A DNA stretch of 64,000 nucleotides from Pseudomonas lijiangensis (GCF_018968705.1 NZ_CP076668.1:3235001-3299000), one strand, 5' to 3'; shown: positions 8,666 through 17,960, numbered from the stretch's first letter. Numbers and translations: made by a program. The notes: generated from the letters alone by a model not told the origin.

Positions 8666-10933
8666 ATGACAAAGTTGGCGGACAGTCCCGACACAAGCGA
8701 GGCGTTTCCGACAGGGGAAGCGATCAATATTTCCCGGCGTCGCTTTCTGGTTGCATCGGCCGGCACCATGGCAGGCGCCCTGGTTCTCGGCTTCGGCCTG
8801 CCGATGGGCCAGGCCCGTGCCCAGGCCAGAGTGGCCGCAGAGGTTCCGGGGACGCGAGTCCCGGCCTTTCTCGAAATTCGCCCGGACAACACGATCCGGT
8901 TGCAGAGTCCTTTCATCGAAGGCGGCCAGGGCATTTTTACCGCCATGGCGCAGATTATCGGTGAAGAACTGGACGCAGACCCGTCCACCTTTATCGTGGA
9001 AAACGCCTCTCCCGGCAGCGAGTATGTGGTCCTGAGCAACGGCATGCGGATCACCGGTGGCAGCATGTCGGTGCGCATGAGCTATCCCACCATGCGTCGG
9101 CTCGGTGCCTTGACGCGAGCGATGCTATTGCAGGCCGGTTCGGAGCGCCTGGGAGTGCCGGTCAGCGAACTGACCACCCAGCCCGGCCAGGTCGTTCATG
9201 CGGCTTCGGGCAGGACGCTGAGTTACGGCGAGCTGGCCTCTCGCGCCATGGACCTGCCGGTCCCCGATCCAGACAGCGTCACGCTCAAGGACCCGAGCCA
9301 GTTCCGCTGGATCGGCAAGTCGGTAAAACGTCTGGACGGCCACGAAAAGTCTACGGGCAAGACCATTTACACCATCGATTGCAGTGTCGATGACATGCTC
9401 CACGCGGCCGTACAACACGCCCCGCGACTCGGTCTGACGGTCGGTTCCATACGCAATGAAGACCAGATCAAAGCCATGAAAGGCGTGCACTCCGTGCATC
9501 GTCTGCCCGGTGCCGTGGCAGTCGTGGCCGAGCGCTGGTGGACAGCCAAACGTGCCGTGGAAGCGGTGCAGGTCGACTGGAAAGAGCCAGGCCCGGAATC
9601 GGATCTGCGCTACATGCCGGCGGACTTCTCCACTGCGGCCTTCAGCGAGCGGCTGGCCAACGAGCCCGGCGCTGGCAAGGACGACGAAGTGGTCGGCGAA
9701 GCCGGCAAGGCTCTGGACAGTGCTCATACCGTTGTCAGCGCCACCTATTACAGCCAGTTTGTCCATCATGCTCAGTTGGAGCCGCCTTCTGCATTGGCGC
9801 GTTTCAACCCGGACGGCACACTGGATCTGTGGCTGCCCAACCAGGCACCGGACATGTTCCTGGCCGACGTAGCCAAGAGAACAGGCCTTGAGCCGTCGCA
9901 GATCAAACTTCATTCGCCAGTACTGGGCGGTTTCTTCGGCAGGCACTTCCTCTATAACAGTGCCTCGCCCTACCCTCAGGCCATCCAGTTGGCCAAGGAA
10001 GTCGGGCGTCCGATCAAATTGATCTGGAGTCGCGAAGAAGAATTCCTGCGCGATGTGCTGCGCCCCATGGCCGTCGTACGCTTCCGTGGCGGGCTCGATG
10101 CCAAAGGCATGCCTGTGGCCCTGGAAGCGGTCAGCGCAACCGAAGGCCCTACCGAAGGCATCAGCAACAAACAGGGAGAAAAGATTGACCCTACCGCTCT
10201 GGAAGGACTGGCAGGCAAGGTCTATTCGATCCCCAATCGCAGGATTGCCCAGCTGTATGTAAAGAGCCCGGTCATGCTGGGTTACTGGCGCTCGGTCGGC
10301 AACTCGATGAACGACTTCCTGTATGAAACCTTCCTGGACGAACTGGCGGACAAGGGCGGTCAGGACCCTTACGAACTACGCATGCACTTGCTCAAAGGCA
10401 ACGAGCGGTTGACCAACCTGCTGCGCGCCGTCGGCGATCTGGCCGGTGGCTGGAAGCGCGGCCCGTTCAAGGCTGAAGATGGCACCCTCCGCGCCCGTGG
10501 CGTTGCCATGGCATCGCCTTTCGGCACGGAAGCGGCGGTCATCGCGGAAGTCTCGATCAAGAATGGCCAGGTCAAGGTGCACGACATCTGGCAGGCCATC
10601 GACCCGGGCAGCATCGTCAATCCGGGCATCATCGAGGCCCAGGTCAATGGTGCCGTTGCGCTGGGTCTTTCGCAGGTCCTGCTTGAAGAAGCGGTCTACG
10701 AGAACGGCATCCCCACCGCCCGCAACTACGACATGTACCCGATCCTGCCACCTGATCGCATGCCTCGCGTGCACGTGAAGATCATCGAGAGCGGCGCGAA
10801 AATGGGCGGCATCGGCGAACCACCGCTGCCCGCCGTTCCGCCAGCAGTGGCCAATGCGGTCGCCCGGCTGACCGGCGAGCGCATTCGTAGCATGCCGCTG
10901 TCTCGATACACCTTCAAAGACCAACAAGCATGA
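8666..10933 (+). CDS. Molybdopterin-binding large subunit, xanthine dehydrogenase family (isoquinoline 1-oxidoreductase beta type)
   Basis: A 755-residue catalytic subunit of a periplasmic molybdenum hydroxylase. A twin-arginine signal (SRRRFLVASAGTMAGALVLG, about residues 23-42, ending near GQARA) implies export of the folded, cofactor-loaded complex with the preceding Fe-S subunit. Motifs include GGFFGRHF, the substrate/Mo-cofactor segment GYWRSVGNSMNDF and the C-terminal GGIGEPPLPAVPPAVANAV. The family hydroxylates N-heterocycles or oxidises aldehydes; which applies here is unknown. An AGGAAATCATA site precedes the start. Its TGA overlaps an alternative ATG of the cytochrome gene, indicating tight coupling. 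Confidence 0.88.
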   Translation: MTKLADSPDTSEAFPTGEAINISRRRFLVASAGTMAGALVLGFGLPMGQARAQARVAAEVPGTRVPAFLEIRPDNTIRLQSPFIEGGQGIFTAMAQIIGEELDADPSTFIVENASPGSEYVVLSNGMRITGGSMSVRMSYPTMRRLGALTRAMLLQAGSERLGVPVSELTTQPGQVVHAASGRTLSYGELASRAMDLPVPDPDSVTLKDPSQFRWIGKSVKRLDGHEKSTGKTIYTIDCSVDDMLHAAVQHAPRLGLTVGSIRNEDQIKAMKGVHSVHRLPGAVAVVAERWWTAKRAVEAVQVDWKEPGPESDLRYMPADFSTAAFSERLANEPGAGKDDEVVGEAGKALDSAHTVVSATYYSQFVHHAQLEPPSALARFNPDGTLDLWLPNQAPDMFLADVAKRTGLEPSQIKLHSPVLGGFFGRHFLYNSASPYPQAIQLAKEVGRPIKLIWSREEEFLRDVLRPMAVVRFRGGLDAKGMPVALEAVSATEGPTEGISNKQGEKIDPTALEGLAGKVYSIPNRRIAQLYVKSPVMLGYWRSVGNSMNDFLYETFLDELADKGGQDPYELRMHLLKGNERLTNLLRAVGDLAGGWKRGPFKAEDGTLRARGVAMASPFGTEAAVIAEVSIKNGQVKVHDIWQAIDPGSIVNPGIIEAQVNGAVALGLSQVLLEEAVYENGIPTARNYDMYPILPPDRMPRVHVKIIESGAKMGGIGEPPLPAVPPAVANAVARLTGERIRSMPLSRYTFKDQQA

Positions 10934-10956
10934 CGCCTCGGGTCCAGGGATCACAG

Positions 10957-12324
10957 ATGACAACAAGCAGAATCAAGAAAGTTGCTGCCGTCCTGGTGCC
11001 GGTGTGTGTCGTGGCGGCAGCGGGTGTCGCGTGGTTCGTGACACGCACACCCGCCTCGCCCTTCGACGGTGTGGCCAGCCCTCAGACCGCACCGGCGGAA
11101 CTGATCCAGCGTGGCGAATACGTTGCCCGGCTCAGCGACTGCGTGGCCTGCCACAGCACACCCGACAGTGCGCCCTTCGCTGGCGGTCTGGAAATGGCGA
11201 CCCCATTGGGATCGATCTTTGCCACCAACATCACGCCCGACAAGGAAACCGGGATCGGCAACTACAACCTGGCGGAATTCGACCGGGCATTGCGCCTGGG
11301 CGTTGCCCGTGACGGCCATCGGCTTTACCCGGCGATGCCTTATCCGTCCTATGAAAAGCTCAGCCAGGACGATATACGCGCGCTCTATGCCTACTTCATG
11401 CAAGGCGTAAAACCCGTCAAACAGGAAAACCAGCCGAGCGAAATCCCGTGGCCGCTGAACATGCGCTGGCCGCTGGCGTTGTGGAACACGGTCTTCACCG
11501 ACTCCGGAAGCTATATAAAGGCTGAAACCGCAAAAGATCCGCTGTGGCTTCGCGGCGCCTACATTGTTCAAGGCCCTGGGCATTGCGGCAGTTGCCACAC
11601 GCCGCGTGGCCTTGCCATGAACGAGAAAGCCCTGGACGAACGCAGCCCGGCGTTCGTTTCCGGCGCGCTTCTGGATGGCTGGTATGCGCCCAGCCTGCGC
11701 AACGATCCAAACACCGGGCTTGGCCGCTGGAGTGAGGAAGACATCGCACGCTTCCTCAAGACAGGTCGCAATCAGCATGCCGTGGTTTTCGGCTCGATGA
11801 CCGACGTGTTCAACAACTCCACGCAGTACATGACTGACGAAGACCTGAAGGCCGTGGCGCACTACCTCAAGTCGCTGCCGGGTGATGCCAGACGTGACGG
11901 CGAACCATGGCAATACGATGCGAAATCCAATGCCAACCTGACGGTCAGCGAGCAGTTGAAGGTGCCGGGCGCACGCACCTACATGGCCAAATGCAGCTCC
12001 TGTCACGGAGCGGACGGACGTGGCCAGGGAGAATGGGTACCGCCTCTGGCCGGAGCCTCATCCTCACTGGCGAAAGAACATGCATCGTCGATCAACGTCA
12101 CCCTGAACGGGTCGGGACGTATCGTGGCCAATGGCGTGCCGGATGCCTACCGCATGCCTCCGTTCCGCAATCAGCTCTCCGATCAGGAAACCGCAGACGT
12201 CCTGACCTTCATCCGCACCTCCTGGGGTAACAAGGGCGGCCCGGTCGGCGTGAAGGATGTGCAGGACCTTCGCGAGCGGACCAATCCGGCCAGCAGTAAC
12301 GTGATCATTCTGCAGATGCGGTAA
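10957..12324 (+). CDS. Triheme cytochrome c, electron acceptor subunit of the molybdenum hydroxylase
   Basis: A 455-residue membrane-anchored cytochrome with one N-terminal membrane segment (about residues 8-28, KVAAVLVPVCVVAAAGVAWF) and three c-type heme motifs: CVACH (62-66), CGSCH (210-214) and CSSCH (346-350). This is the layout of the cytochrome subunits of membrane alcohol, gluconate and aldehyde dehydrogenases. It would take electrons from the Fe-S subunit to quinone or terminal oxidases. The ATG at 10957 follows AGGGA at 10946-10950 and is preferred to the ATG at 10930, which overlaps the previous stop. Confidence 0.88.
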   Translation: MTTSRIKKVAAVLVPVCVVAAAGVAWFVTRTPASPFDGVASPQTAPAELIQRGEYVARLSDCVACHSTPDSAPFAGGLEMATPLGSIFATNITPDKETGIGNYNLAEFDRALRLGVARDGHRLYPAMPYPSYEKLSQDDIRALYAYFMQGVKPVKQENQPSEIPWPLNMRWPLALWNTVFTDSGSYIKAETAKDPLWLRGAYIVQGPGHCGSCHTPRGLAMNEKALDERSPAFVSGALLDGWYAPSLRNDPNTGLGRWSEEDIARFLKTGRNQHAVVFGSMTDVFNNSTQYMTDEDLKAVAHYLKSLPGDARRDGEPWQYDAKSNANLTVSEQLKVPGARTYMAKCSSCHGADGRGQGEWVPPLAGASSSLAKEHASSINVTLNGSGRIVANGVPDAYRMPPFRNQLSDQETADVLTFIRTSWGNKGGPVGVKDVQDLRERTNPASSNVIILQMR

Positions 12325-12357
12325 GACTTGTCACAGCCAAGGTCCTCCTGCGCTTTT

Positions 12358-12462
12358 GTGGGAGGGGCCTTGGCCGCGACGACCAGCTTGAGGGCGATAC
12401 ATTTTCTTCGGATGTAAGGGACTCTCGCGAATGAGCGGAGCGCCGCCCGATTCGCTCCTACA
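12358..12462. repeat. REP-like elements (family C plus degenerate family A)
   Basis: GTGGGAGGGGCCTTGGCCGC at 12358 is a third REP-like palindrome. A degenerate family A unit ending ATTCGCTCCTAC lies at about 12423-12462. They fill the gap between the convergent cytochrome and binding-protein genes. Confidence 0.6.
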
Positions 12463-12467
12463 GCAGA

Positions 12468-13433
12468 TCAAGGATTCTGCGTCACCGCATCAGCCGCAGG
12501 CAGTACAAAACCTGCCGCGAAGGTTGGTTTGACGTCCAGCGGTTTGGCGATCAGGCCATGCGCCTGGTAGAAATCGGCGGTTTCCTGCTGTTCGGTAATG
12601 GTCTGGGCATCCACTGACTGCCAGCGCAGTTTGCGACGCTCGAATTGCAGGCGCGCAGCTTCCTGGGGAAAGCCGATGATCTGTGCCAGGGTTCGTGAAT
12701 AGCTGTCGAGGTTCTGGTAAGCCCAGACCTGCGCATTGGCCAGTCGTACCAGATAATCCTGCAAGGCTTCGCGACGGTCCGGGTCAGCCAGCGCCTTGTC
12801 GGTGGCGGCCAGGAAACTGTTACCGCTGGACAGCCCGCGACCATTGACCAGCACCCTGCCCTGACCGCTGAGTTCAGCCAGCGCGGTGTAGGGTTCCCAT
12901 GTCGCCCAGGCATCTACCGAACCATTGGCCAGCGCGACCTTGGCGTCTACCGGGCCGAGGAAGCGGAACTCCACGTCTTTCTCGCTCAAACCGGCGGTGG
13001 CCAGGGCCTTGAGCGCAATATGGTGACCAATCGAGCCACGTCCTGTAGCGATGCGCTTGCCTTTCAGGTCCGCCGCCGTTTGCAGCGATGACTTGGGCTC
13101 GACCAGCACCGCCGTGCCGTAAGCGTCGGATTTGTCTACGGCGATGGCCTTGACCTGCGCCCCGGAAGCCAGCGCAAACAACAGCGGCGCATCACCGATG
13201 ATGCCAGCGTCCACCGCTCCGGCATTCAAGGCCTCGGCCAGCGGTGCGGCGGCCGGAAACTCCGCCCAGCGAATGTCATACGGCAGATCACGCAGGGCGT
13301 CGGCAGCTTCCAGCTGGGCGCGCATGTTGCCCTTCTGGTCGCCGATGCGCAGTTCAATACGTTGTTCGGCTAGGGTCGGGCCTGCCAGCAGCAGGGCGGC
13401 GCCTAGCGCCAGGATTCTTGCAAAAGGGGGCAT
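12468..13433 (-). CDS. Periplasmic binding protein of the sulfonate/taurine (SsuA/TauA) ABC type
   Basis: A 321-residue exported solute-binding protein with signal peptide MPPFARILALGAALLLAGPT. Family features are the N-terminal strand with FPAAAPLAEALNAGAVDAGIIGDAP, the ATGRGSIGHH loop and WATWEPYTALAE, as in SsuA/TauA proteins that bring alkanesulfonates or nitrate-like ligands to an ABC importer. No permease or ATPase gene is adjacent, so it is an orphan or docks with a distant transporter. The ATG at 13433 is preferred to 13442 because GGAGA lies 9 bases upstream of it. Divergent from the 2-hydroxyacid dehydrogenase gene. Confidence 0.85.
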   Translation of the reverse strand: MPPFARILALGAALLLAGPTLAEQRIELRIGDQKGNMRAQLEAADALRDLPYDIRWAEFPAAAPLAEALNAGAVDAGIIGDAPLLFALASGAQVKAIAVDKSDAYGTAVLVEPKSSLQTAADLKGKRIATGRGSIGHHIALKALATAGLSEKDVEFRFLGPVDAKVALANGSVDAWATWEPYTALAELSGQGRVLVNGRGLSSGNSFLAATDKALADPDRREALQDYLVRLANAQVWAYQNLDSYSRTLAQIIGFPQEAARLQFERRKLRWQSVDAQTITEQQETADFYQAHGLIAKPLDVKPTFAAGFVLPAADAVTQNP

Positions 13434-13595
13434 CGCGGACATTCTCCGTGGCTGAGGTAGCCTGTGGTCAGGTTCTGGAGGATGACTGTACCGGCAAGCC
13501 AATAATCAGTGAAATGCATTTTAGTCATAACCTAATATGCGTATATTTTTAATTATCGCCATCAGCTTATATCGAAAAAGAATTTTACAGCAGTC

Positions 13596-13615
13596 ATTAC
13601 CAATAATACGGTAAT
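13596..13615. promoter_or_regulatory. Inverted repeat in the divergent promoter region
   Basis: ATTACC (13596-13601) and GGTAAT (13610-13615) form a 6-bp inverted repeat with an 8-bp spacer inside the AT-rich 13434-13666 region between the divergent binding-protein and dehydrogenase genes. It could be a regulator site; the regulator is unknown. Confidence 0.35.
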
Positions 13616-13666
13616 AAGCATCGCCCAATCTGGGCATTCCCCCGTGTTTCCTGTGATGAGTGCCTG

Positions 13667-14626
13667 ATGAATCAACCTTCTGCTACCACTGTCAGCGTGA
13701 TCGCCAGCCAACTGGATGCTCAGTCCAACGAACTGCTCCGTCGGCAATTGCCCGGGCACCGGGTACTGGACCTGACGCCCGATCAGTTCAATGCCGAACG
13801 GGCGGATGTGGTGATCCTGCGCCCGGTCAATGTGCGTGGCCGCCGAGTGGATGAACCGCCGCGTGGCTGGCCCTGGTCGCTGCGCTGGGTGCAACTGGTG
13901 TCTTCGGGCATCGACTTCTATCCCGACTGGCTGTTTCAGGGACCACCGGTTACCAGCGGCAAGGGCAGCAACGCTGAACAGGTTGCCGAGTTCGCGCTGG
14001 CGGCCATCTTTTCCGCAGCCAAGCGCCTGCCGGATATCTGGGTCAAGGATGACGACTGGAGCTTCAGCCAGTTGCAACCGGTGCGTGGCCGTACCCTGGG
14101 GATTCTCGGGCTGGGCAGCATCGGCCGCAGCCTCGCGACCAAAGCCACGGCGCTGGGCATGCGCGTGATTGCCCTGGGTCGGCCTGAGCAGCCATTGACC
14201 GGGCTACCCCATGTTGAAGTGGCCGAAAACCTCCATCACCTGTTTGCCGAATCCGACCATCTGGTGCTGGCTGCGCCCCTGACTGCCCAGACCCGTGGCC
14301 TGATCAATCGTGAGGTACTGGCCAGTTCCAGACCCGGCCTGCACCTGATCAATATCGCCCGTGGCGGATTGCTCGATCAGCAGGCGCTGCTCGAAGCACT
14401 TGAAGCCGGATGGATTGGCCGCGCTACGCTGGATGTGACCGAACCCGAGCCATTGCCGGCTGGCCATCCGCTGTACAGCGACCCACGGGTGTTTATCTCG
14501 CCGCATACCTGCGCACTATCCACTGACGGTGTTAACGGCTTCGTCGATGATTTCGTCGAGAACTTCAAGCGCTACCGCCAGGGTCTGGCCCTGAACAATC
14601 TGGTGGATCATCAGCGCGGTTACTGA
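13667..14626 (+). CDS. D-isomer-specific 2-hydroxyacid dehydrogenase
   Basis: A 319-residue NAD(P)-dependent dehydrogenase that interconverts a 2-hydroxyacid and a 2-ketoacid in the cytoplasm. The Rossmann loop LGILGLGSIGRSLATKA is at about residues 144-160. The catalytic set is visible as Arg232 (NIARGGLLD), Glu259 or Glu261 (VTEPEPLP) and His280 (SPHTCALS). Substrate specificity cannot be read. The ribosome site is weak. It lies divergent from the sulfonate-type binding protein and 175 bp before a TonB receptor, so it may belong to the same uptake locus. Confidence 0.85.
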   Translation: MNQPSATTVSVIASQLDAQSNELLRRQLPGHRVLDLTPDQFNAERADVVILRPVNVRGRRVDEPPRGWPWSLRWVQLVSSGIDFYPDWLFQGPPVTSGKGSNAEQVAEFALAAIFSAAKRLPDIWVKDDDWSFSQLQPVRGRTLGILGLGSIGRSLATKATALGMRVIALGRPEQPLTGLPHVEVAENLHHLFAESDHLVLAAPLTAQTRGLINREVLASSRPGLHLINIARGGLLDQQALLEALEAGWIGRATLDVTEPEPLPAGHPLYSDPRVFISPHTCALSTDGVNGFVDDFVENFKRYRQGLALNNLVDHQRGY

Positions 14627-14801
14627 AACTCGCTACACACCACGCCACACCCTGAAAAAGCACTGCCCCTTTACAGACTGACCGACCCCGACCCGGCGGA
14701 GGCACAGGATTCCTGCACCCTCCCCGGCTCTAGTGCGTTTGCGTGGACGGCTGCAGGTTGAACACACCAACCGAGCATGTTGACCGTCAGGAACTTCGTC
14801 C

Positions 14802-16949
14802 ATGGCCAAACCGACCTTGCGTTACCGTATTTCCCCGCTCCTGCTGTCCTTGCCCCTGAGTGCCTTCGCCGCCAGCGATCCGCTGCCGGAAGAGCGCCTG
14901 CCCAGCGTGACCGTCACCGCCGAACACCGTCAGGAGAACCTGCAGAAAACCCCGCTGGCGATCAGCGCCTTCGACGAAAACACCCTGCGCGACCAGCAGA
15001 TCAACAATATCCGCGACCTCTCAGGACGGGTGCCGAACCTGACTCTCAACCGCCAGTCGATCTCCTATAGCGCCCAGACCTACGGCATTCGCGGCATCGG
15101 TGAAACCGACCCGATCCAGGAAGCCGCCGTCGCGGTATACGCCGACGACCTGTACATCCCCCGGGCGATTTCCTCGATGCTCGACTTCAACGATGTCGAG
15201 CGCGTCGAAGTGTTGCGCGGCCCCCAAGGTACTTTGTATGGCCGCAACAGCGCGGCCGGGGCGATCCGTGTGATCACACGCGACCCGAGCCAGGAAACCC
15301 GGGGCTTCGTTGAACTCGGCGCAGGGACTTACAACGCTCAAAGCAGCCGCCTGCTGATCAGCGGACCGTTGGTGGACAACACCCTTTTCGGCAGCTTTTC
15401 CGCGCTGCGCCTCAGTCGCGATGGCACCGTGCGCAACCGCACCCGGGATACGGATGTGAACAATGTCGACATCCAGTCCTATCGAGGCAAGTTGCGCCTG
15501 GCACCGCTGGACTCGCCCTGGGACACACAACTGACCCTGGCAGGCACCTTCGACCGTGGCGACACCACCAGCTACACGCCATTCGACCCGGCCACCGGCC
15601 GCTTCGACAAGTTCAAGACCTACAGCAGCCTCGACCCGAAGAACCGGCTCGATCAGGGCAGCGCCGTACTGCGGGCCATCTACACCTTCGACGATCACCT
15701 GAACTTCAAGTCGGTCACCGGCTGGTCGGCTTTCGATCAGCCCGTGGACTACGACAACTCGGGCGAGGCCAACAGCGGCAATGCTGCGCCGGTGCAAAAC
15801 AACCTGATCCACTACAAGCAGCGCTACGCCACTCAGGAGTTCCAGCTCAATGGCGACTATGAGCGTTTCAACTACACCCTCGGCGTCTACCTCTATAAAG
15901 AGCGCTTTCGCGCCGAACGCGACAGCCTGACCTATTCGGTCGCTGCCGACCGGGTCAATGCCAGCGGCCAGTACAGCACCACTGACACCGAAAGCTACGC
16001 CGTCTATGGCCAGGGCAACTACAAACTGACACCCCGCCTGTCGTTGACCGCAGGCCTGCGATACACCAGCGAACACAAGAACTTCGATTACAAGAACTAC
16101 CGGATCACCACTGCTCGCGAGATCACCGGTCTCAATTTCAATGCAGAAACCAGCGACAGTTGGGCTTCCCTGAGCCCGAAAGTAGGTCTGGAATACACCT
16201 GGAGTGACAGCCTGACCCAATACGGTTACGTGGCCAAAGGCTTCAAGGCCGGCGGTTTCGACAACCGCGCACCCACCCAGGCCGCTGCGCTGCAGGGTTT
16301 TGAACCGGAGAACGTGATTACCTATGAAACCGGCTTCAAGGGCGATTACCTCGCAGGTCGCCTGCGCAGCAATATCGCACTGTTCTACAACGACTATCGC
16401 GACCTGCAGACCAACGCCTGGGACCCGGCCATCAGCGCCAACCTGCGCACCAATGTCGGCAGCGCCCACAGTTATGGCGTCGAGCTGGAAAACACCGCAC
16501 TGCTCAGCCGCGACCTGACCCTGACCGCCAACCTGGGTTACCTCAGGGCCCAGTACGACGACTTCAAGAATGCCGCCGGTGCAGGAGTCGATGCCGATGG
16601 CAACTGGATGGTCTTCGCACCCCGCTGGAACGCATCCCTGGGCCTGAACTGGACGGTGCCCGTCAATGTGCCGGGCGCACTGGTGGCGGGCACCGACTGG
16701 CAGTTCCAGACCAAGTCTTACGCCAACGCCGTAAATGGCGATATCTACGAAGTGCCCCAGCAGAGTTTCTGGAACGCCAACACCAGCTACAGCAGCGGCG
16801 ATGGCCATTGGACCACCACCCTGGCGGTGAAGAACCTGCTCAACCGCGCCTACCCGCAGAGCATTGCCTATTCAGCAGCCAGCAGCACGGCGTATTACGC
16901 GGTCAACGATCCACGCACCCTCACCCTGAGCGTGCGTTACGACCTGTAA
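14802..16949 (+). CDS. TonB-dependent outer-membrane receptor
   Basis: A 715-residue receptor with signal peptide MAKPTLRYRISPLLLSLPLS (cleavage near AFA-AS) and TonB box LPSVTVTA around residue 33. The plug carries IRGIGETDPIQEAAVAVYAD and VEVLRGPQGTLYGRNSAAGAI, and the barrel ends in the aromatic-less but typical strand LTLSVRYDL. The plug style (PLAISAF, GRVPNLTLN) is that of receptors for organic nutrients rather than classical siderophore receptors. The substrate is unknown; its neighbours are a sulfonate-type binding protein gene, a 2-hydroxyacid dehydrogenase and an XRE-cupin regulator. Confidence 0.88.
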   Translation: MAKPTLRYRISPLLLSLPLSAFAASDPLPEERLPSVTVTAEHRQENLQKTPLAISAFDENTLRDQQINNIRDLSGRVPNLTLNRQSISYSAQTYGIRGIGETDPIQEAAVAVYADDLYIPRAISSMLDFNDVERVEVLRGPQGTLYGRNSAAGAIRVITRDPSQETRGFVELGAGTYNAQSSRLLISGPLVDNTLFGSFSALRLSRDGTVRNRTRDTDVNNVDIQSYRGKLRLAPLDSPWDTQLTLAGTFDRGDTTSYTPFDPATGRFDKFKTYSSLDPKNRLDQGSAVLRAIYTFDDHLNFKSVTGWSAFDQPVDYDNSGEANSGNAAPVQNNLIHYKQRYATQEFQLNGDYERFNYTLGVYLYKERFRAERDSLTYSVAADRVNASGQYSTTDTESYAVYGQGNYKLTPRLSLTAGLRYTSEHKNFDYKNYRITTAREITGLNFNAETSDSWASLSPKVGLEYTWSDSLTQYGYVAKGFKAGGFDNRAPTQAAALQGFEPENVITYETGFKGDYLAGRLRSNIALFYNDYRDLQTNAWDPAISANLRTNVGSAHSYGVELENTALLSRDLTLTANLGYLRAQYDDFKNAAGAGVDADGNWMVFAPRWNASLGLNWTVPVNVPGALVAGTDWQFQTKSYANAVNGDIYEVPQQSFWNANTSYSSGDGHWTTTLAVKNLLNRAYPQSIAYSAASSTAYYAVNDPRTLTLSVRYDL

Positions 16950-16964
16950 TCGAAAGCGTGACCG

Positions 16965-16996
16965 GCCTGCATCGACAACCGAATATCGATGCAGGC
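16965..16996 (+). terminator. Strong hairpin after the TonB receptor gene
   Basis: An 11-bp perfect inverted repeat, GCCTGCATCGA (16965-16975) and TCGATGCAGGC (16986-16996), begins 15 bases after the stop. No T-run follows directly, so its role as a terminator is likely but not certain. Confidence 0.55.
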
Positions 16997-17113
16997 AGCG
17001 CTGAAATCTCTTATTCCAGAAACGAATCACCACATGAAAACAAAGTATTTATCGTTCTATAAAAAAGCCCTTAGTCTCAACCCATGCCCCGCTTCGCAAA
17101 CAAGGATTTCCCC

Positions 17114-17278
17114 ATGAGCCATTCCGCACAGATCGTCGATTTGAGCCTGTATCGCAAACGCAAACATGCACAGCAGCTGGGCCGTATGATGTGGGCGATG
17201 TACGCGCATCAGGCAGGAATTGCGATACAACCGGGGAGCGAGGGTCTCGCATCGCCGAAAACACCTCGCCAAGCGTAA
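17114..17278 (+). CDS. Small hypothetical protein (54 aa) preceding an XRE regulator
   Basis: A 54-residue basic ORF (MSHSAQIVDLSLYRKRKHAQ at its start) with a good AAGGA site at 17102-17106, seven bases before the ATG. It ends four bases before the regulator gene, which has little ribosome site of its own, so the two are probably translationally coupled. The central AQQLGRMMWAMYAHQAG could form an amphipathic helix. I do not recognise the family; the strong ribosome site and coupling are the case for its being real. Confidence 0.6.
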   Translation: MSHSAQIVDLSLYRKRKHAQQLGRMMWAMYAHQAGIAIQPGSEGLASPKTPRQA

Positions 17279-17282
17279 CGCC

Positions 17283-17927
17283 ATGACGACATCGGACCGT
17301 TTTCTGGCAACATCGATTGACACACCTCTGGACCTTGCCCAAGAGACGGCCACCAACGAAGACGACCTTATCGGTTCGCGCGTCGCCCAGAACCTGCAAC
17401 GCCTGCGCAGCAAGCGCCAGTTATCACTGGATGCCCTGGCACGATTGAGCGGGGTCAGTCGGGCGATGCTGGCGCAGATCGAATCAGGGCGCAGCGTGCC
17501 CTCGATCAAGGTACTGTTCAAGATCGCCAAGGGTGTCAGGGTTTCGGTTGCAGCCTTTCTGGAAAACCGCGAATGCGAAGGTGTGACCGTAATGCCGGCA
17601 CGCGACAGCAAACGCCTGGTCAGTGCCAGCGGCGACTTTGTCAGCCGGGCACTCTACCCGTACGACACATCACGCCACGTTGAATTCTACGAGTTGCGGA
17701 TCAGCCCGCTGGGAGAAGAATATTCCGCCGAGCATGGGCCGGGCGTGCAGGAAAATCTGGTAGTCGCGCAGGGTGCGCTGGAGATCAGTGTGAACGAAGA
17801 GCGTTTCCTGCTCTCCACGGGCGATTCGATCATGTTCTATGCCGACCAGCCCCACCGTTACCGCAATCCGGTAGACAGTGAGGCGGTGGCCTATCTGGTG
17901 GTGACCCACCCCGAGCGCCGCGACTGA
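17283..17927 (+). CDS. XRE-family transcriptional regulator with C-terminal cupin domain
   Basis: A 214-residue regulator. An XRE helix-turn-helix spans about residues 33-90 (VAQNLQRLRSKRQLSLDALA and RAMLAQIESGRSVPSIKVL). A cupin sensor domain covers about 130-205 (HGPGVQENLVVAQGALEI and FYADQPHRYRNP). Members of this class sense small metabolites and often control amino-acid, polyamine or sulfur-compound genes beside them. The ATG at 17283 follows the small ORF by four bases; a frame opening at 17220 overlaps that ORF and lacks features. It likely regulates the flanking TonB receptor or the Met-rich gene, but this is inference. Confidence 0.87.
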   Translation: MTTSDRFLATSIDTPLDLAQETATNEDDLIGSRVAQNLQRLRSKRQLSLDALARLSGVSRAMLAQIESGRSVPSIKVLFKIAKGVRVSVAAFLENRECEGVTVMPARDSKRLVSASGDFVSRALYPYDTSRHVEFYELRISPLGEEYSAEHGPGVQENLVVAQGALEISVNEERFLLSTGDSIMFYADQPHRYRNPVDSEAVAYLVVTHPERRD

Positions 17928-17935
17928 GGTTCACG

Positions 17936-17960
17936 GCACCTGCATTGGATCAGCAGGTGC
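17936..17960. terminator. Hairpin between convergent genes
   Basis: GCACCTGC (17936-17943) and GCAGGTGC (17953-17960) form a perfect 8-bp stem between the XRE-cupin gene and the convergent Met-rich gene. It overlaps the last codons of the latter. No T-run, so it may act only to stabilise ends. Confidence 0.4.

Noticed and set aside
15021..16808. 595-codon minus-strand ORF opposite the TonB receptor
   Set aside because: A composition shadow of the high-GC receptor gene; no family resemblance or ribosome site.
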